A stretch of DNA of 36,494 nucleotides from Verrucomicrobiia bacterium (GTDB lineage Bacteria; Verrucomicrobiota; Verrucomicrobiia; JABWAM01): NCBI GenBank assembly GCA_020849895.1, contig JADZFN010000001.1, forward strand, positions 1-36,494, given 5' to 3'. Positions within the stretch are counted from its first letter, which is position 1; every line of letters begins with the position of its first letter. The notes under the pieces are model-generated. The model worked only from the letters and a program-made list of their open reading frames with translations, did no database searches and was not told where the DNA came from. Shown here piece after piece: positions 22,857 through 31,837 of the stretch. The translations under genes and the position numbers were made by a program.

Positions 22857-24027
22857 GACTGTGCCGGCAACACAGGCCCAGATTGCGCGTCGTGTGGGGA
22901 TTTCTCAGCAGGCGGTGAGCTACGTGCTTGGAAACCATTCGTCGCGCTCGCGGATTCGCGTGCGGCCGGAGGTGCGCAGGAAGGTGCTGCGTGTTGCGCG
23001 TCGCCTCGGTTACCGTCCCAACCGTCTTGCTCAGGCGGTGCGCAAGAGACGCAGCGGCCTAATCGGAGTGTTCTCGTTTCACGGCGCCTCGGAAGTCGGT
23101 GCTCGCCGTACGTTTTTCGCCGCCAAATGCATCCGCGAGGCCGGTTACCACCTCCTTGCCACGGACGCGGCTTGGTACGCGAGAGGAGTCGAGGATGCGC
23201 TCCACGCGATGCTCGACGCTCGCGTCGAGGGGATCCTCATCGCCACCCCGCCGGAGTGGTTCTCCGTTTCGTTGGTCCGCCGCACGAGAGACATGGGCGT
23301 GCCCATGGTCGGTCTGAGCGGGGCTTCGCTATACGGGGTGCCTCAGGTTCGCGCCGATGTCCGTCAAGGAATGGCCTTGCTGGTCCGCCACCTCCTCGAG
23401 CTTGGGCATCGCCACCTTGTCTTGGCCATGCGTCTTCGGTCGTCTTCTCGATCGTCCGCGAACTGGACCATGCGAGAGCGACTGGAAGGTTTCCGCGACG
23501 CGGTGCGCGAGTTTCGCCTCCGGGCTCCTACGGCGCTGCATCCTGAACCTGTGGCCTCGGTGCTGGAAGTGCCGCCTCCCGCGGACGCGTGGCCGTCCTA
23601 CCAGTGCGGAGTGGAGGCCCTGCGCGCGGTCTTGAAAGGGGGAGATGCTCCCGACGTGCTGCTGTGCAGCAACGACGACTGGGCCGTGGGCGCCCTGCGC
23701 GCCTGCGTGGATCGCGGACTTTCCGTTCCGGACGAAATGGCCGTGACGGGGTTTGACGGGACCTCGGCAGGGGCCTTTTGTACGCCGCGCCTGACGAGTG
23801 TGCTGCAACCCGTCGAGGAGATGGCCCGCCGCGGCGTGGATCTCTTGCTCCGCCAGATCGGCGGGGAGAAGCTGCCTCCGTCCGAAAGGCTTCTCAAACT
23901 CCCGTGCGTCCTCATGGTGCGGGAGTCCTGCGGAACGCCCGCATGCGACCGTCCCATCGTCGCGGAATCCAAGCCCCCCCTCTCGCCGTCCCTGAACCTC
24001 CAGACATCCAGCGCCGTTTCCCTATGA
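22855..24027 (+). CDS. LacI-family transcriptional regulator (390 aa)
   Basis: The N-terminal helix-turn-helix is QAQIARRVGISQQAVSYVLG, followed by the wing/hinge segment RRLGYRPNRLAQAVRKRRS. Residues ~68-360 form the sugar-binding core (IGVFSFHG; VEGILIATPPEW; VLLCSNDDWAVGALRACVDRGLSVPDEMAVTGFDG; LTSVLQPVEEMARRGVDLLL). A ~30-residue Pro/Ser-rich tail extends beyond the usual end. It is expected to repress the module behind it until an inducing sugar binds. A perfect palindrome overlaps its start codon. Its stop overlaps the ATG of the PEP-CTERM gene (ATGA), so regulator and surface protein are co-translated. Confidence 0.92.
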   Translation: MTVPATQAQIARRVGISQQAVSYVLGNHSSRSRIRVRPEVRRKVLRVARRLGYRPNRLAQAVRKRRSGLIGVFSFHGASEVGARRTFFAAKCIREAGYHLLATDAAWYARGVEDALHAMLDARVEGILIATPPEWFSVSLVRRTRDMGVPMVGLSGASLYGVPQVRADVRQGMALLVRHLLELGHRHLVLAMRLRSSSRSSANWTMRERLEGFRDAVREFRLRAPTALHPEPVASVLEVPPPADAWPSYQCGVEALRAVLKGGDAPDVLLCSNDDWAVGALRACVDRGLSVPDEMAVTGFDGTSAGAFCTPRLTSVLQPVEEMARRGVDLLLRQIGGEKLPPSERLLKLPCVLMVRESCGTPACDRPIVAESKPPLSPSLNLQTSSAVSL

Positions 24028-25943
24028 AAACGATCCCCCCCTTCTTCGTCCTCCCTCGAATGTGCGTATGGCTTCTGGCCCTGCTTGCCGGGGGAGGTTC
24101 CGCCTTCGCCCAGGACTCCTACTGGAACGGCACCTCCGGTGATTTCGCCAACGCCACGAAGTGGAACGCCGGCGTACCCAACGCTTCGTCGAACGCCTTC
24201 TTCACCAACAGCGCGACCTACACGGTTTCGTGGACCGCGAACGCGACCTCCGCCAACGTCTACGTCAACACGAAGAGCGCAAGCGCGGTGCTGAGTGAGC
24301 AACTCGACGCCTCGCTCTGGTGGGTGACCAATCAGTACCTGATCGGCCAGTCCGGGAATACCGGGAGCGTGACGCATGGAAGCGGAACTCTGGTCGTGAC
24401 GAACGCGGCGGGCACTGGACTGTTCGTGGTGGGCGACGCGGGGAGCAAGGGAACCCTCACCCTCACCGGCGGCACGGTGATCGTGGACAAGCTCTGGGCG
24501 ACGAATGTCTCGACATCGACGCTTTCCCTCCGGGCGGGGGATCTCGTGACGCAGAGCGGAGGCAGCATCGTGAACGTGGGGAGCCTGAGGCTCTCGCTCG
24601 GCAACGTCGCGGGGCAGACGATGACGTGGACGATGAGGGGCGGAGGGACGAACCTGCTGCTTACGACGCCGCAGACTCTGGATACGCAGATCGGGAACGC
24701 GGTTGGCGCCTACGGGCGGTTGATCATCACGGATCCCGGCACCATTTACACGAACGCGGGGAGCACCTCGGTCGGCGGAGGTAGTGGCGGGGCGGGACGG
24801 GGTATGCTTGTGGTGAGCAACGGAGGGCGGGGGTGGGGTGGCAACCTGCATGTGGGGAACGGTGGAGCCAGCACGAACAACGACGTGATCATCACCGGGC
24901 CGAACTCCCGCTGGAACGCCAGCGGCACCCTCAACGTGGGGTATGTCGGTGCCACCAACAATCTCGTGCAAATCCTTGATGGCGGCGCGTTGGTCGCCAT
25001 CGCAAATGCCAACGTGGGGACTTTGGGGAGCGGCTTGAACAATCGGGTGATCGTTTCCGGTACGAACTCACTCCTGTCCGTAGCCGACCTCTATGTGGGG
25101 ACGAATCCCACCGCCAACGCCTCTCTTGTCCTGGTCAAGGACGCGGCGACCCTGGCCGTCGTCACCAGGATGACGGCCGGACCCGGCATCATCAGCAACC
25201 TCGGAGGAGTGTTTCAATTCGGCGCCGGCAACCCCATCATCAACACAAACGTGCCCGGCAGCATCGTCCTGAGCAATGGCGTGGTGAGCTTCAAGGGGGT
25301 GAGTGACGCGGTCGTGAACGGCCAGATCACCAAGTTCACCTTCCTGGACAGGAACACCCTGCGACTTGACGGGACCACCAACTCCGCCGTGGCCACCTAC
25401 GCCATCGGCACCAACGCGGGGACGACCTTCGCCTCCCTGAACCTCACGGGGAACAACAGCCTCTTCCAGAACACGACGCTGACGGTGGACGAAGGGGGCG
25501 TCTTGAGCGGTTCCGGAAAGATCGGCAGCGTGAACGCGACCAACCGCGGCGTGATTTCGCCGGGCAACTCGCCGGGCACGCTGGTCTTCGCGAGCAATCT
25601 CACGCTGCTCGACAGCTCCACGCTGAACATCGAACTGGGCGGAACCAACTCCAGTCTCTACGATCGTCTGCAGGTGCTCGGTTCCCTGACGCTGACGGGA
25701 TCTCTGAACGTGAGCCTGATCAACGGTTTTGTTCCGAGCGGAACGAATGAGTTCGACGTCCTCGACTGGGGCGCCCTGGTCGGCACCTTCGGCAGCGTCA
25801 CCCTCCCGGTGGGTTACGACTGGGACACGAGCAATCTCTACACCACCGGCACACTGAGTCTCCTGGCGATTCCGGAGCCTTCCGCTCTCGCTGCGGGCGT
25901 CGCGGGCCTGCTTCTTCTGGCCTTTCTTCGCCGCCGGAGTTGA
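24024..25943 (+). CDS. PEP-CTERM protein with autotransporter-like beta-repeat passenger (639 aa)
   Basis: Signal peptide ends AFA at residue 29. The passenger is very rich in Asn, Thr, Gly, Ser and Val, with repeating strands such as SGTLVVTNAAGTGLFVVGDAG and LNVGYVGATNNLVQILDGGA, which suggest a right-handed beta-helix like the autotransporter-associated strand repeats of PVC bacteria. Near the end is the characteristic VISPGNSPGTLVF motif. The last 24 residues are a PEP-CTERM signal: IPEPSALAAG, a hydrophobic helix, then RRRS. The protein is likely displayed on the surface via exosortase and might bind substrate or form matrix. ATG 24024 overlaps the lacI stop; the pseudopilin GTG follows 15 nt after the stop. 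Confidence 0.88.
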   Translation: MKTIPPFFVLPRMCVWLLALLAGGGSAFAQDSYWNGTSGDFANATKWNAGVPNASSNAFFTNSATYTVSWTANATSANVYVNTKSASAVLSEQLDASLWWVTNQYLIGQSGNTGSVTHGSGTLVVTNAAGTGLFVVGDAGSKGTLTLTGGTVIVDKLWATNVSTSTLSLRAGDLVTQSGGSIVNVGSLRLSLGNVAGQTMTWTMRGGGTNLLLTTPQTLDTQIGNAVGAYGRLIITDPGTIYTNAGSTSVGGGSGGAGRGMLVVSNGGRGWGGNLHVGNGGASTNNDVIITGPNSRWNASGTLNVGYVGATNNLVQILDGGALVAIANANVGTLGSGLNNRVIVSGTNSLLSVADLYVGTNPTANASLVLVKDAATLAVVTRMTAGPGIISNLGGVFQFGAGNPIINTNVPGSIVLSNGVVSFKGVSDAVVNGQITKFTFLDRNTLRLDGTTNSAVATYAIGTNAGTTFASLNLTGNNSLFQNTTLTVDEGGVLSGSGKIGSVNATNRGVISPGNSPGTLVFASNLTLLDSSTLNIELGGTNSSLYDRLQVLGSLTLTGSLNVSLINGFVPSGTNEFDVLDWGALVGTFGSVTLPVGYDWDTSNLYTTGTLSLLAIPEPSALAAGVAGLLLLAFLRRRS

Positions 25944-25958
25944 TGAGCCGGGCTTCAA

Positions 25959-26696
25959 GTGAGCCACGCCGAAACCAGAGGCGCCGCCCGGACGATCCGA
26001 GTGGGCGCCTGGACCGGGCTGGCGCGAAGGCCAACCCGATCCTTCACCTTGATCGAGCTGTTGGTGGTCATCGCGATCCTCGCGATTCTCGCGGCGCTCC
26101 TCATGCCCGCGCTCAAGAGCGCGCGGGAGAACGCGCGCCGCACGCACTGCATGAACAACCTGCGCCAGCTCGGCGCCGCGGTCACCATGTACGCCTCGGA
26201 GAACGACGACTACCTCCCGGGTATGGTTCACAACGGCATCTCCGCCGCCTCGATCTGGTATATCCCGAAGGTCCTCGGCAACTACCTGAAGTCGGGGGCC
26301 ACGACCTACGCGCAGTACAACAAGTTCTTCGTCTGTCCCACCGACCAGAGCCCGACCAACACCTGGGGGAGTTACGCGTCGAACATGCGCCTGAGCGGGC
26401 CCTCCGCGCAGGACACTCCACTGATCAAGCTCGGCACCGTTCGGAACTCGGCGGGAACGATCCTCATGGCGGACTCCGGATGGCCCATGACGCGCGGCGA
26501 CAACATCAACGAAGTGATCGGAGGCTACGGGCAGTATCTTTCCAACCGACACGGAGGGCAGGGGAGTCCGCTGACGGTCGGGGGGTGCAACATGGCCTTC
26601 TGCGACGGGCATGTGGAGTTCCGTCGCTACAATCCGGCCAACCTCGCCGCGAACATCATTCAGGACTTCCCTCCTTCCATGTGGTCCTACCAATGA
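25959..26696 (+). CDS. Pseudopilin-like protein: prepilin N-terminal cleavage/methylation motif, DG-type C-terminus (245 aa)
   Basis: A basic leader (LARRPTRS) is followed by [20 protein letters not shown] from residue 29, with the +5 Glu; the residue before the cleavage site is Ser rather than Gly. Downstream, [22 protein letters not shown] and the C-terminal [14 protein letters not shown] are the same landmarks as in the first pseudopilin at 2515, and the two are clearly paralogous. The start is the GTG at 25959; GTG at 26001 would give a shorter leader. It may form or decorate a pseudopilus or secretion complex for the module's enzymes (inference). Confidence 0.87.
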   Translation: MSHAETRGAARTIRVGAWTGLARRPTRSFTLIELLVVIAILAILAALLMPALKSARENARRTHCMNNLRQLGAAVTMYASENDDYLPGMVHNGISAASIWYIPKVLGNYLKSGATTYAQYNKFFVCPTDQSPTNTWGSYASNMRLSGPSAQDTPLIKLGTVRNSAGTILMADSGWPMTRGDNINEVIGGYGQYLSNRHGGQGSPLTVGGCNMAFCDGHVEFRRYNPANLAANIIQDFPPSMWSYQ

Positions 26697-26744
26697 GATC
26701 GCCTCTCCGGTTTCCCGGCGCTCGGAGGCCCGGGAGACTGTCGA

Positions 26745-26755
26745 ATTTCTGAAAT
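26745..26755 (+). promoter_or_regulatory. Candidate operator upstream of the 1001-aa glycosidase gene
   Basis: The 11-bp symmetric element ATTTC-T-GAAAT lies 22 nt before the ATG of the glycosidase gene. It shares the core TTTC-N-GAAA with the element at 22804-22816 upstream of lacI in the same module. An internal regulated promoter is possible but unproven. Confidence 0.35.
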
Positions 26756-26777
26756 CCTCACCCTCGCCATTTCTCTC

Positions 26778-29700
26778 ATGAAACCTCCACAATTCGCGTT
26801 GTTTGCGTTCGCCGTCTCAGGGCTGATCCTGACGGTCGCATCCTCATGCCCGGGTGCGGAATCCATCCGCTTCGATCTCACGAAGGCCGCCGACGGCCGG
26901 TGCATGGACGACGCACGCCAGCACCACGCCCTCGTCGTCGCCTCCGAATCCGACAACAAGGCTAACAAGGAGGGACTCCACCTGGGCAGTCCCGGCGACC
27001 GCGTGGAGATCCCGATGGAGGCTTTTCCCGGCGAGCGCGGTTCCGTGCGCATCGTTTTCAAGGGAGACCCTCCCGTCGGACCGCTGCTTCATCTCTACAC
27101 GCCGAAGGACGGTCTCTGGCTGACGATCGAGCCGACGCGCATCCTCTTCTCCCTTTACCGGAGGAGCGGCAACGACTACCTGAGGACGTTCTTCCCGATC
27201 ACCGCGCTCGCCCGCGGCGACTGGAACGACCTCACCGCCTCCTGGGAAAGCGGCAAGGGCCTGATGCTCCTGCTCAACGGGCGCGTCCTGGCCTCCCTTC
27301 CCATCAACGACGCCTTCGCCTTCGAACGGAACGGCTACCTCGTCGTGGGCGCGCACCAGCCTCCGCTAAAGAAGCGGGGAGGCGGAGAGGATCTTCCGCC
27401 TTCCTTCCAAGGCAGCCTGCGCGAGGTCGTGATCTCCACCGCGCCTTCCCCGTTTCAGGAAGCGGGAAGAGGGGAAGCGAAGGCGAGCCTGGCGACGGCG
27501 CCGCCGCGGACGCTGTCCGCCCCAGCGCCGTCACTCTCGGCGCCCGTGCCGCCGAAGGCGAATCCGTTTCCCTCGATGGGAGAGGTCAAGGGGATCGAGG
27601 CCGTTAAGACCGCGTCCGCCGCTGGACTTTACAACCGGCACATGGGGATCCTCTTCAACGCGAAGACCGGCGAGCTTGAGGGGGTGTGGAACGCGCGGGG
27701 AGTCTGTCTTGCGGTTCCCGGGGGAGGGCGTCCCGCGGACTCGCTCTGGCAGGTGACGCTGCGCTCCGGAAAGACTGAAGTCGTGCTGACTCCGCGCGAT
27801 TTCAGAACCGTGAACTTCAAGACGGCGCGCGCGGCCTCGGGTGTCATGACGCTCGAGGGACGCTACTCCGGTTGCACCGTCCCCGGAGCCTCCTGCGAGG
27901 TGACGGCTTCGGTGACGATGCATCCGGACGCGCCGGAGATCGCGTGGAATTTCAGGGTGAGCGGAGTGTCCGGGCCCGCGGGCATCTGGCGGGTGAGCTA
28001 CCCGGGTCTCCTCTTGCCCCCGCTTGGCGGGGATGCGGCGCGAAGCCGCTATGTCAACTGCTATCGCCAGGGAGGGGTGGCGAACGATCCGTTCCACCTG
28101 AAGACGGGGGGTGCGGGCCCCTATCCGCGCGTCTCCTCCTATCCTTCGGCGAACGGCCTGATGCAGTTTCAGGCGCTCTACAACGAGGACAGTGGCGAAG
28201 GACTTTATCTCGCGACTGAGGATGGGCGGGGTTTCAAGAAGGATTTCCGGTTCGACGGTTGGCCGGCGCAGCAACGGATCTGCTACTCGGTGGTTCATTA
28301 CCCGGCGGGACGCGGAGGGACGCTGAAGGAATATGTCGCGCCGTTTTCGCTGCGCATGGTTCCATACCGCGGAGGCTGGTACGAGGCGGCGCAGATGTAC
28401 CGCTCGTGGCTCCTCAAACAGGAGTGGTTCGCGAAGGGGCCGCTGCAGTCTCGCGCCGACATCCCGAACTGGCTCCGCGAGGCGCCGATCTTCGTCAAGA
28501 TTTCAGGTGCTAAGTTCGGGGAGCTGGAGGGACCCGCGAAGCCCGAGGTCAACACCGCGATCCTGGAGGGCTTCAGCCGCCTGCGGAAGATCTTCGGCCA
28601 CGATTTCCCGGTCGTCTTCTACAGCTGGCGGAAGCTTGACCGGTCACGCTGCGCTTACGGCGGGGACTGCCTCGCGCACCTAGGGCATCTCGATGTTCCG
28701 CGCCTGACGCTCACGGAGGTCTTCAAGCCCCTGCAAAAGGAGGGGATCCACCTCGTCACCTACATCAACTCGAAGATCTACGACCAGAAGTGGGCTCCGT
28801 CGGATCTCGCCGAGGCGGAGAAGTGGGCGGTGCGGGACGAGGACGGGAACATCTGCCTCTATAATCCCAAGGAGCTTCCCGCTTGGGTGATCTGCAACGG
28901 CACCGACTGGTGGAACCGCCGGTTCGGCGAAACGGCTTGCGCCGAGATCGGCGCAATGGCCTCCAACGGCACGTATATGGACAGCTTTGGCAAGGGGGGC
29001 GAGGAGTGTTTTGCGGCTAACCACGGACATCCCTCGGGCGGCGGCGACGAGCTCGTTCAAGGCCAGCGTCGCATGGCAAAGGCCGTCAAGGAGGCGGTCC
29101 GCAAGCTCGATTCCGAGCACATTCTCGGCGGAGAGGCCTCTACGGAGAGCTACGCCGACCTCCTCGACTACACAATTCTGAGTCTGAATTACTATAACGA
29201 TTACGCGCCGCTGAGGCGAGCCGTCTACGGCGATTACATGCTCTGTCACGGACGCTCGATCCCGTCGGCGCAGCAATCCGAACAGTGGAAGATCGAGGTC
29301 AGCACGCTGTTCCTCGAGGGCGCGATCCTCGGCCGCGCCAACATGGGCGCCGGCGCCGCCGACATCGAGGCGGACAAGGCTTGCCTCGAGAAGTTGGTTG
29401 AGCTCGCGGATTACACGCGGAACGGGATCGAGTATCTGCGCTACGGCCAGCTCCTGCCTCCGCCCGTGGTTGGCGCGGGTGGAAGCGTGGGTTACACGCC
29501 GACCGGCAAGAAGCTGAGGGTGGAGGCGCCCGCCGTCGGAGCGGTCGCCTACCGTTCCCACAAGGACGGGAGCGCGGCCGTTGTTTTCTTCAACCGGGGC
29601 GGGGAGGAGTGCTCCTTCGATCACGCCTTCTCCGCCGGCCTCCGCAGGAAAGAGGACCCGACCGCGACCCTTTCGGTCATGGACCGGAAAGGGGTTCGGA

Positions 29701-29783
29701 CGAAACTCGCCTCCTTCCGCGGGGAACACAAGGAAACCGTCCGTCTCGCGCCCGGCGAAGTCCGCTTTTACGTTCTCCAGTGA
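26778..29783 (+). CDS. Secreted DUF6259-type glycoside hydrolase with N-terminal concanavalin-like domain (1001 aa)
   Basis: Signal peptide ~1-27 (ends PGA). Residues ~30-215 form a LamG/concanavalin-like jelly roll (GSVRIVFKG, WNDLTASWESGKGLMLLLNGR, FQGSLREVVIST), then a Pro/Ala-rich linker. From ~285 a supersandwich domain begins (GILFNAKTGELEGVWN), followed by a TIM barrel of the DUF6259 type. Candidate catalytic residues are Asp735 in NGTYMDSFGKGG (nucleophile-like) and Glu786 in ILGGEASTES (acid/base-like); a C-terminal beta domain closes the protein. The domain order resembles GH36/GH101-type alpha-glycosidases, so an alpha-linked glycan is possible (inference). The next gene starts just after its stop. 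Confidence 0.78.
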   Translation: MKPPQFALFAFAVSGLILTVASSCPGAESIRFDLTKAADGRCMDDARQHHALVVASESDNKANKEGLHLGSPGDRVEIPMEAFPGERGSVRIVFKGDPPVGPLLHLYTPKDGLWLTIEPTRILFSLYRRSGNDYLRTFFPITALARGDWNDLTASWESGKGLMLLLNGRVLASLPINDAFAFERNGYLVVGAHQPPLKKRGGGEDLPPSFQGSLREVVISTAPSPFQEAGRGEAKASLATAPPRTLSAPAPSLSAPVPPKANPFPSMGEVKGIEAVKTASAAGLYNRHMGILFNAKTGELEGVWNARGVCLAVPGGGRPADSLWQVTLRSGKTEVVLTPRDFRTVNFKTARAASGVMTLEGRYSGCTVPGASCEVTASVTMHPDAPEIAWNFRVSGVSGPAGIWRVSYPGLLLPPLGGDAARSRYVNCYRQGGVANDPFHLKTGGAGPYPRVSSYPSANGLMQFQALYNEDSGEGLYLATEDGRGFKKDFRFDGWPAQQRICYSVVHYPAGRGGTLKEYVAPFSLRMVPYRGGWYEAAQMYRSWLLKQEWFAKGPLQSRADIPNWLREAPIFVKISGAKFGELEGPAKPEVNTAILEGFSRLRKIFGHDFPVVFYSWRKLDRSRCAYGGDCLAHLGHLDVPRLTLTEVFKPLQKEGIHLVTYINSKIYDQKWAPSDLAEAEKWAVRDEDGNICLYNPKELPAWVICNGTDWWNRRFGETACAEIGAMASNGTYMDSFGKGGEECFAANHGHPSGGGDELVQGQRRMAKAVKEAVRKLDSEHILGGEASTESYADLLDYTILSLNYYNDYAPLRRAVYGDYMLCHGRSIPSAQQSEQWKIEVSTLFLEGAILGRANMGAGAADIEADKACLEKLVELADYTRNGIEYLRYGQLLPPPVVGAGGSVGYTPTGKKLRVEAPAVGAVAYRSHKDGSAAVVFFNRGGEECSFDHAFSAGLRRKEDPTATLSVMDRKGVRTKLASFRGEHKETVRLAPGEVRFYVLQ

Positions 29784-29797
29784 AAAAGAACCTCCCG

Positions 29798-31837
29798 ATG
29801 AACAAGTGCGTGATCCTGACGAGTAACTTCGAGACCGCCGTTCCCCACGGCATCACCGATGCGCAGATCGTGTCCCGGATGCGAGAGGAACGAATGGGGG
29901 ACGGCTTCTGCTGCTGGCTCGACCATATGCACGGGAAGCAGACCCCGCCCGAGATTCTCGATAGCGAGCATCAGGTGGTCACCTTCTGGCCGAACAACCC
30001 GTATAACGCGATCCGCGCGAAACAGCGCGGCGTCACGGTGGACGAGTACAACGAGTGGGCGTTCGAGCTCATCCGCAAGAGATGCCGCGAGGTCGGGGAG
30101 CGGTTCCTGTGGTGCATCGGATGGGAAACCTTCCACCCGGCCCACTGGTGTCTGGAGGATGGATCGCCGCCGCGTTTCGCGGATCGGCAGGAGGCTTTCG
30201 CATTCCACCAGCGCTGGGTGCGGACCCGGCTTCAGACGCTGCACTGGCGGAACTCGTTGAAGTTCGGCGAGGACCGCCACAATCGCCGCCCCTCGGCGCT
30301 CGAGTGGATTGCCGAAAAGCGCGCCGATCCAGCGACGTGCAACCTCATGCTCGGCTCGGTTCTCGCCTCGCACGCGCACTACGCGTTCGAGACCGTCCCG
30401 GAGGCGAAAACCTTCTGGTGGGAGTGCGCGATCTCTCTCATGAATCTCCAGGTCGGGTTCCCGTTCGTTCGCGGGGCGGCGAAGCAGTACGGACGCCGCT
30501 GGCTGGTGGACGTCTCGCCGTTCTGTTACCCGCACCCGATTCAGCTCGAGGAGCACTACAAGGACCTCGGGGAGTGGGGCGACCTCGAGGGCAAGGTGCG
30601 CGGCCTCTCGCTGCCCCGCATGAACTTCCCGAAGTACACGGCCGACATGGTGCGTCTCGCGGGATGGACGCCAGAGATGCTCGCTCGCTGCTGGTTCGCC
30701 GCCCTCATGTCGGGAGCCGACTACGTCTATGAAGAGGCCGCCAGTGTCACCCACCTCGCCCGGAGCGGAGATCGTCTCGCGACGACCCCCGTGGGCGAAC
30801 GATCGGCGCGCCTCGCGGACTTCAATCGACGAGTCGAGGATCGCGGGCGCACGCAGACGCCGGTCGCTCTCGTCCTCGATTTTCACCATGGGGTCGAACC
30901 GTGGATGCCGGAGTCGAAGAAGCCGTGGTGCCACTTTGAGCCCGGAGATGGCGACGCGCAGATCAAGGGATTCTTCGAGGTCGCCTATCCCGGCCACTCC
31001 GAGTGGCCGGGGGAACACCCGTGGCGCAACCCACGCGAGTACGGGGAGATGCTCCGGAGCGGTTACGACTTTCGCCCGCACGAACGACGCATCCTCTGCG
31101 CAGGGCGTTGGCCGGACATGTTCGACGTGTACCTCTCCAACGCCCCGGCGGCGGCGTTCGCCGACGCGAAGGCCATCGTCCTGCTCGGCGAACAGCGCGC
31201 CGACGGCGTGCGTCAGGCCGCGCTGCGTAAGCTCGTGGAGGAGGGGAGGAGCCTCGTCGTGGGCGTGGAACAGCTCGCCGGGGGCGGCGGGCTTCTTGGG
31301 GAGATCATGATCGAGGCGGAGACGCGGGAGGGGTGGGCGGTTGTCGAGGCGTCAACCGGAGTCACGACCCAGGAGAGGAGTTTCGTTTTCCGCGTGGTGC
31401 GGGTCTCCTCGGAATGGGAGACGGTCCTGATGACGCCGGAGGGACGGCCTCTTCTGCTTCGACGGACGTTCGGACGCGGAGAGGTGTGGATCTGGACGGT
31501 GCTGTTCGGCCTCGACACGTTCGGCAAACCGCTCGATTCCTGGGTGGCATCGCTCAATCGCCTCTTCGCGCCCCTGGTGCCCTTCGAGTTTGACGGCCCT
31601 CCGCTCCAGCGCATCATCAATCGTACGGAAAGGGGATGGCTGGTCGCGATGCTCAACCACGCGGCACAACCCTGGCATGGTACCGTCCGCTGTCGGGGGG
31701 TGTCGCCCAAAGAGGTTCGCGAACGCTGGCTTGAGCAGTCCGCCGTGTGGTGGAAGACTCCGGACGGGGCTTCGATCCGGGCGACGATCCCGCCGTTTTC
31801 CTTCCGCGCCTACGAGGTTTTGACCGTCGCTTCCTGA
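29798..31837 (+). CDS. Predicted cytoplasmic glycoside hydrolase-like protein (679 aa)
   Basis: No signal peptide. The first ~370 residues look like a barrel with Trp/His/Glu-rich strand ends (LWCIGWETFHPAHW with Glu110, and LVDVSPFCYPHPIQ). Residues ~370-550 resemble a class-I-glutaminase-like flavodoxin fold, as in the trimerisation domain of GH42 beta-galactosidases (TPVALVLDFHHG, AKAIVLLGEQ, RSLVVGVEQLA). A beta domain follows. No established family could be named with certainty. ATG 29798 is used; an in-frame GTG at 29780 would overlap the preceding stop (GTGA). It probably finishes degradation of products released by its secreted neighbour (inference). Confidence 0.6.
   Translation: MNKCVILTSNFETAVPHGITDAQIVSRMREERMGDGFCCWLDHMHGKQTPPEILDSEHQVVTFWPNNPYNAIRAKQRGVTVDEYNEWAFELIRKRCREVGERFLWCIGWETFHPAHWCLEDGSPPRFADRQEAFAFHQRWVRTRLQTLHWRNSLKFGEDRHNRRPSALEWIAEKRADPATCNLMLGSVLASHAHYAFETVPEAKTFWWECAISLMNLQVGFPFVRGAAKQYGRRWLVDVSPFCYPHPIQLEEHYKDLGEWGDLEGKVRGLSLPRMNFPKYTADMVRLAGWTPEMLARCWFAALMSGADYVYEEAASVTHLARSGDRLATTPVGERSARLADFNRRVEDRGRTQTPVALVLDFHHGVEPWMPESKKPWCHFEPGDGDAQIKGFFEVAYPGHSEWPGEHPWRNPREYGEMLRSGYDFRPHERRILCAGRWPDMFDVYLSNAPAAAFADAKAIVLLGEQRADGVRQAALRKLVEEGRSLVVGVEQLAGGGGLLGEIMIEAETREGWAVVEASTGVTTQERSFVFRVVRVSSEWETVLMTPEGRPLLLRRTFGRGEVWIWTVLFGLDTFGKPLDSWVASLNRLFAPLVPFEFDGPPLQRIINRTERGWLVAMLNHAAQPWHGTVRCRGVSPKEVRERWLEQSAVWWKTPDGASIRATIPPFSFRAYEVLTVAS

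Noticed and set aside
22691..23546. Extension of the YjbQ-like frame to 351 codons
   Set aside because: It overlaps the LacI gene in another phase and loses all YjbQ similarity after ~residue 66.
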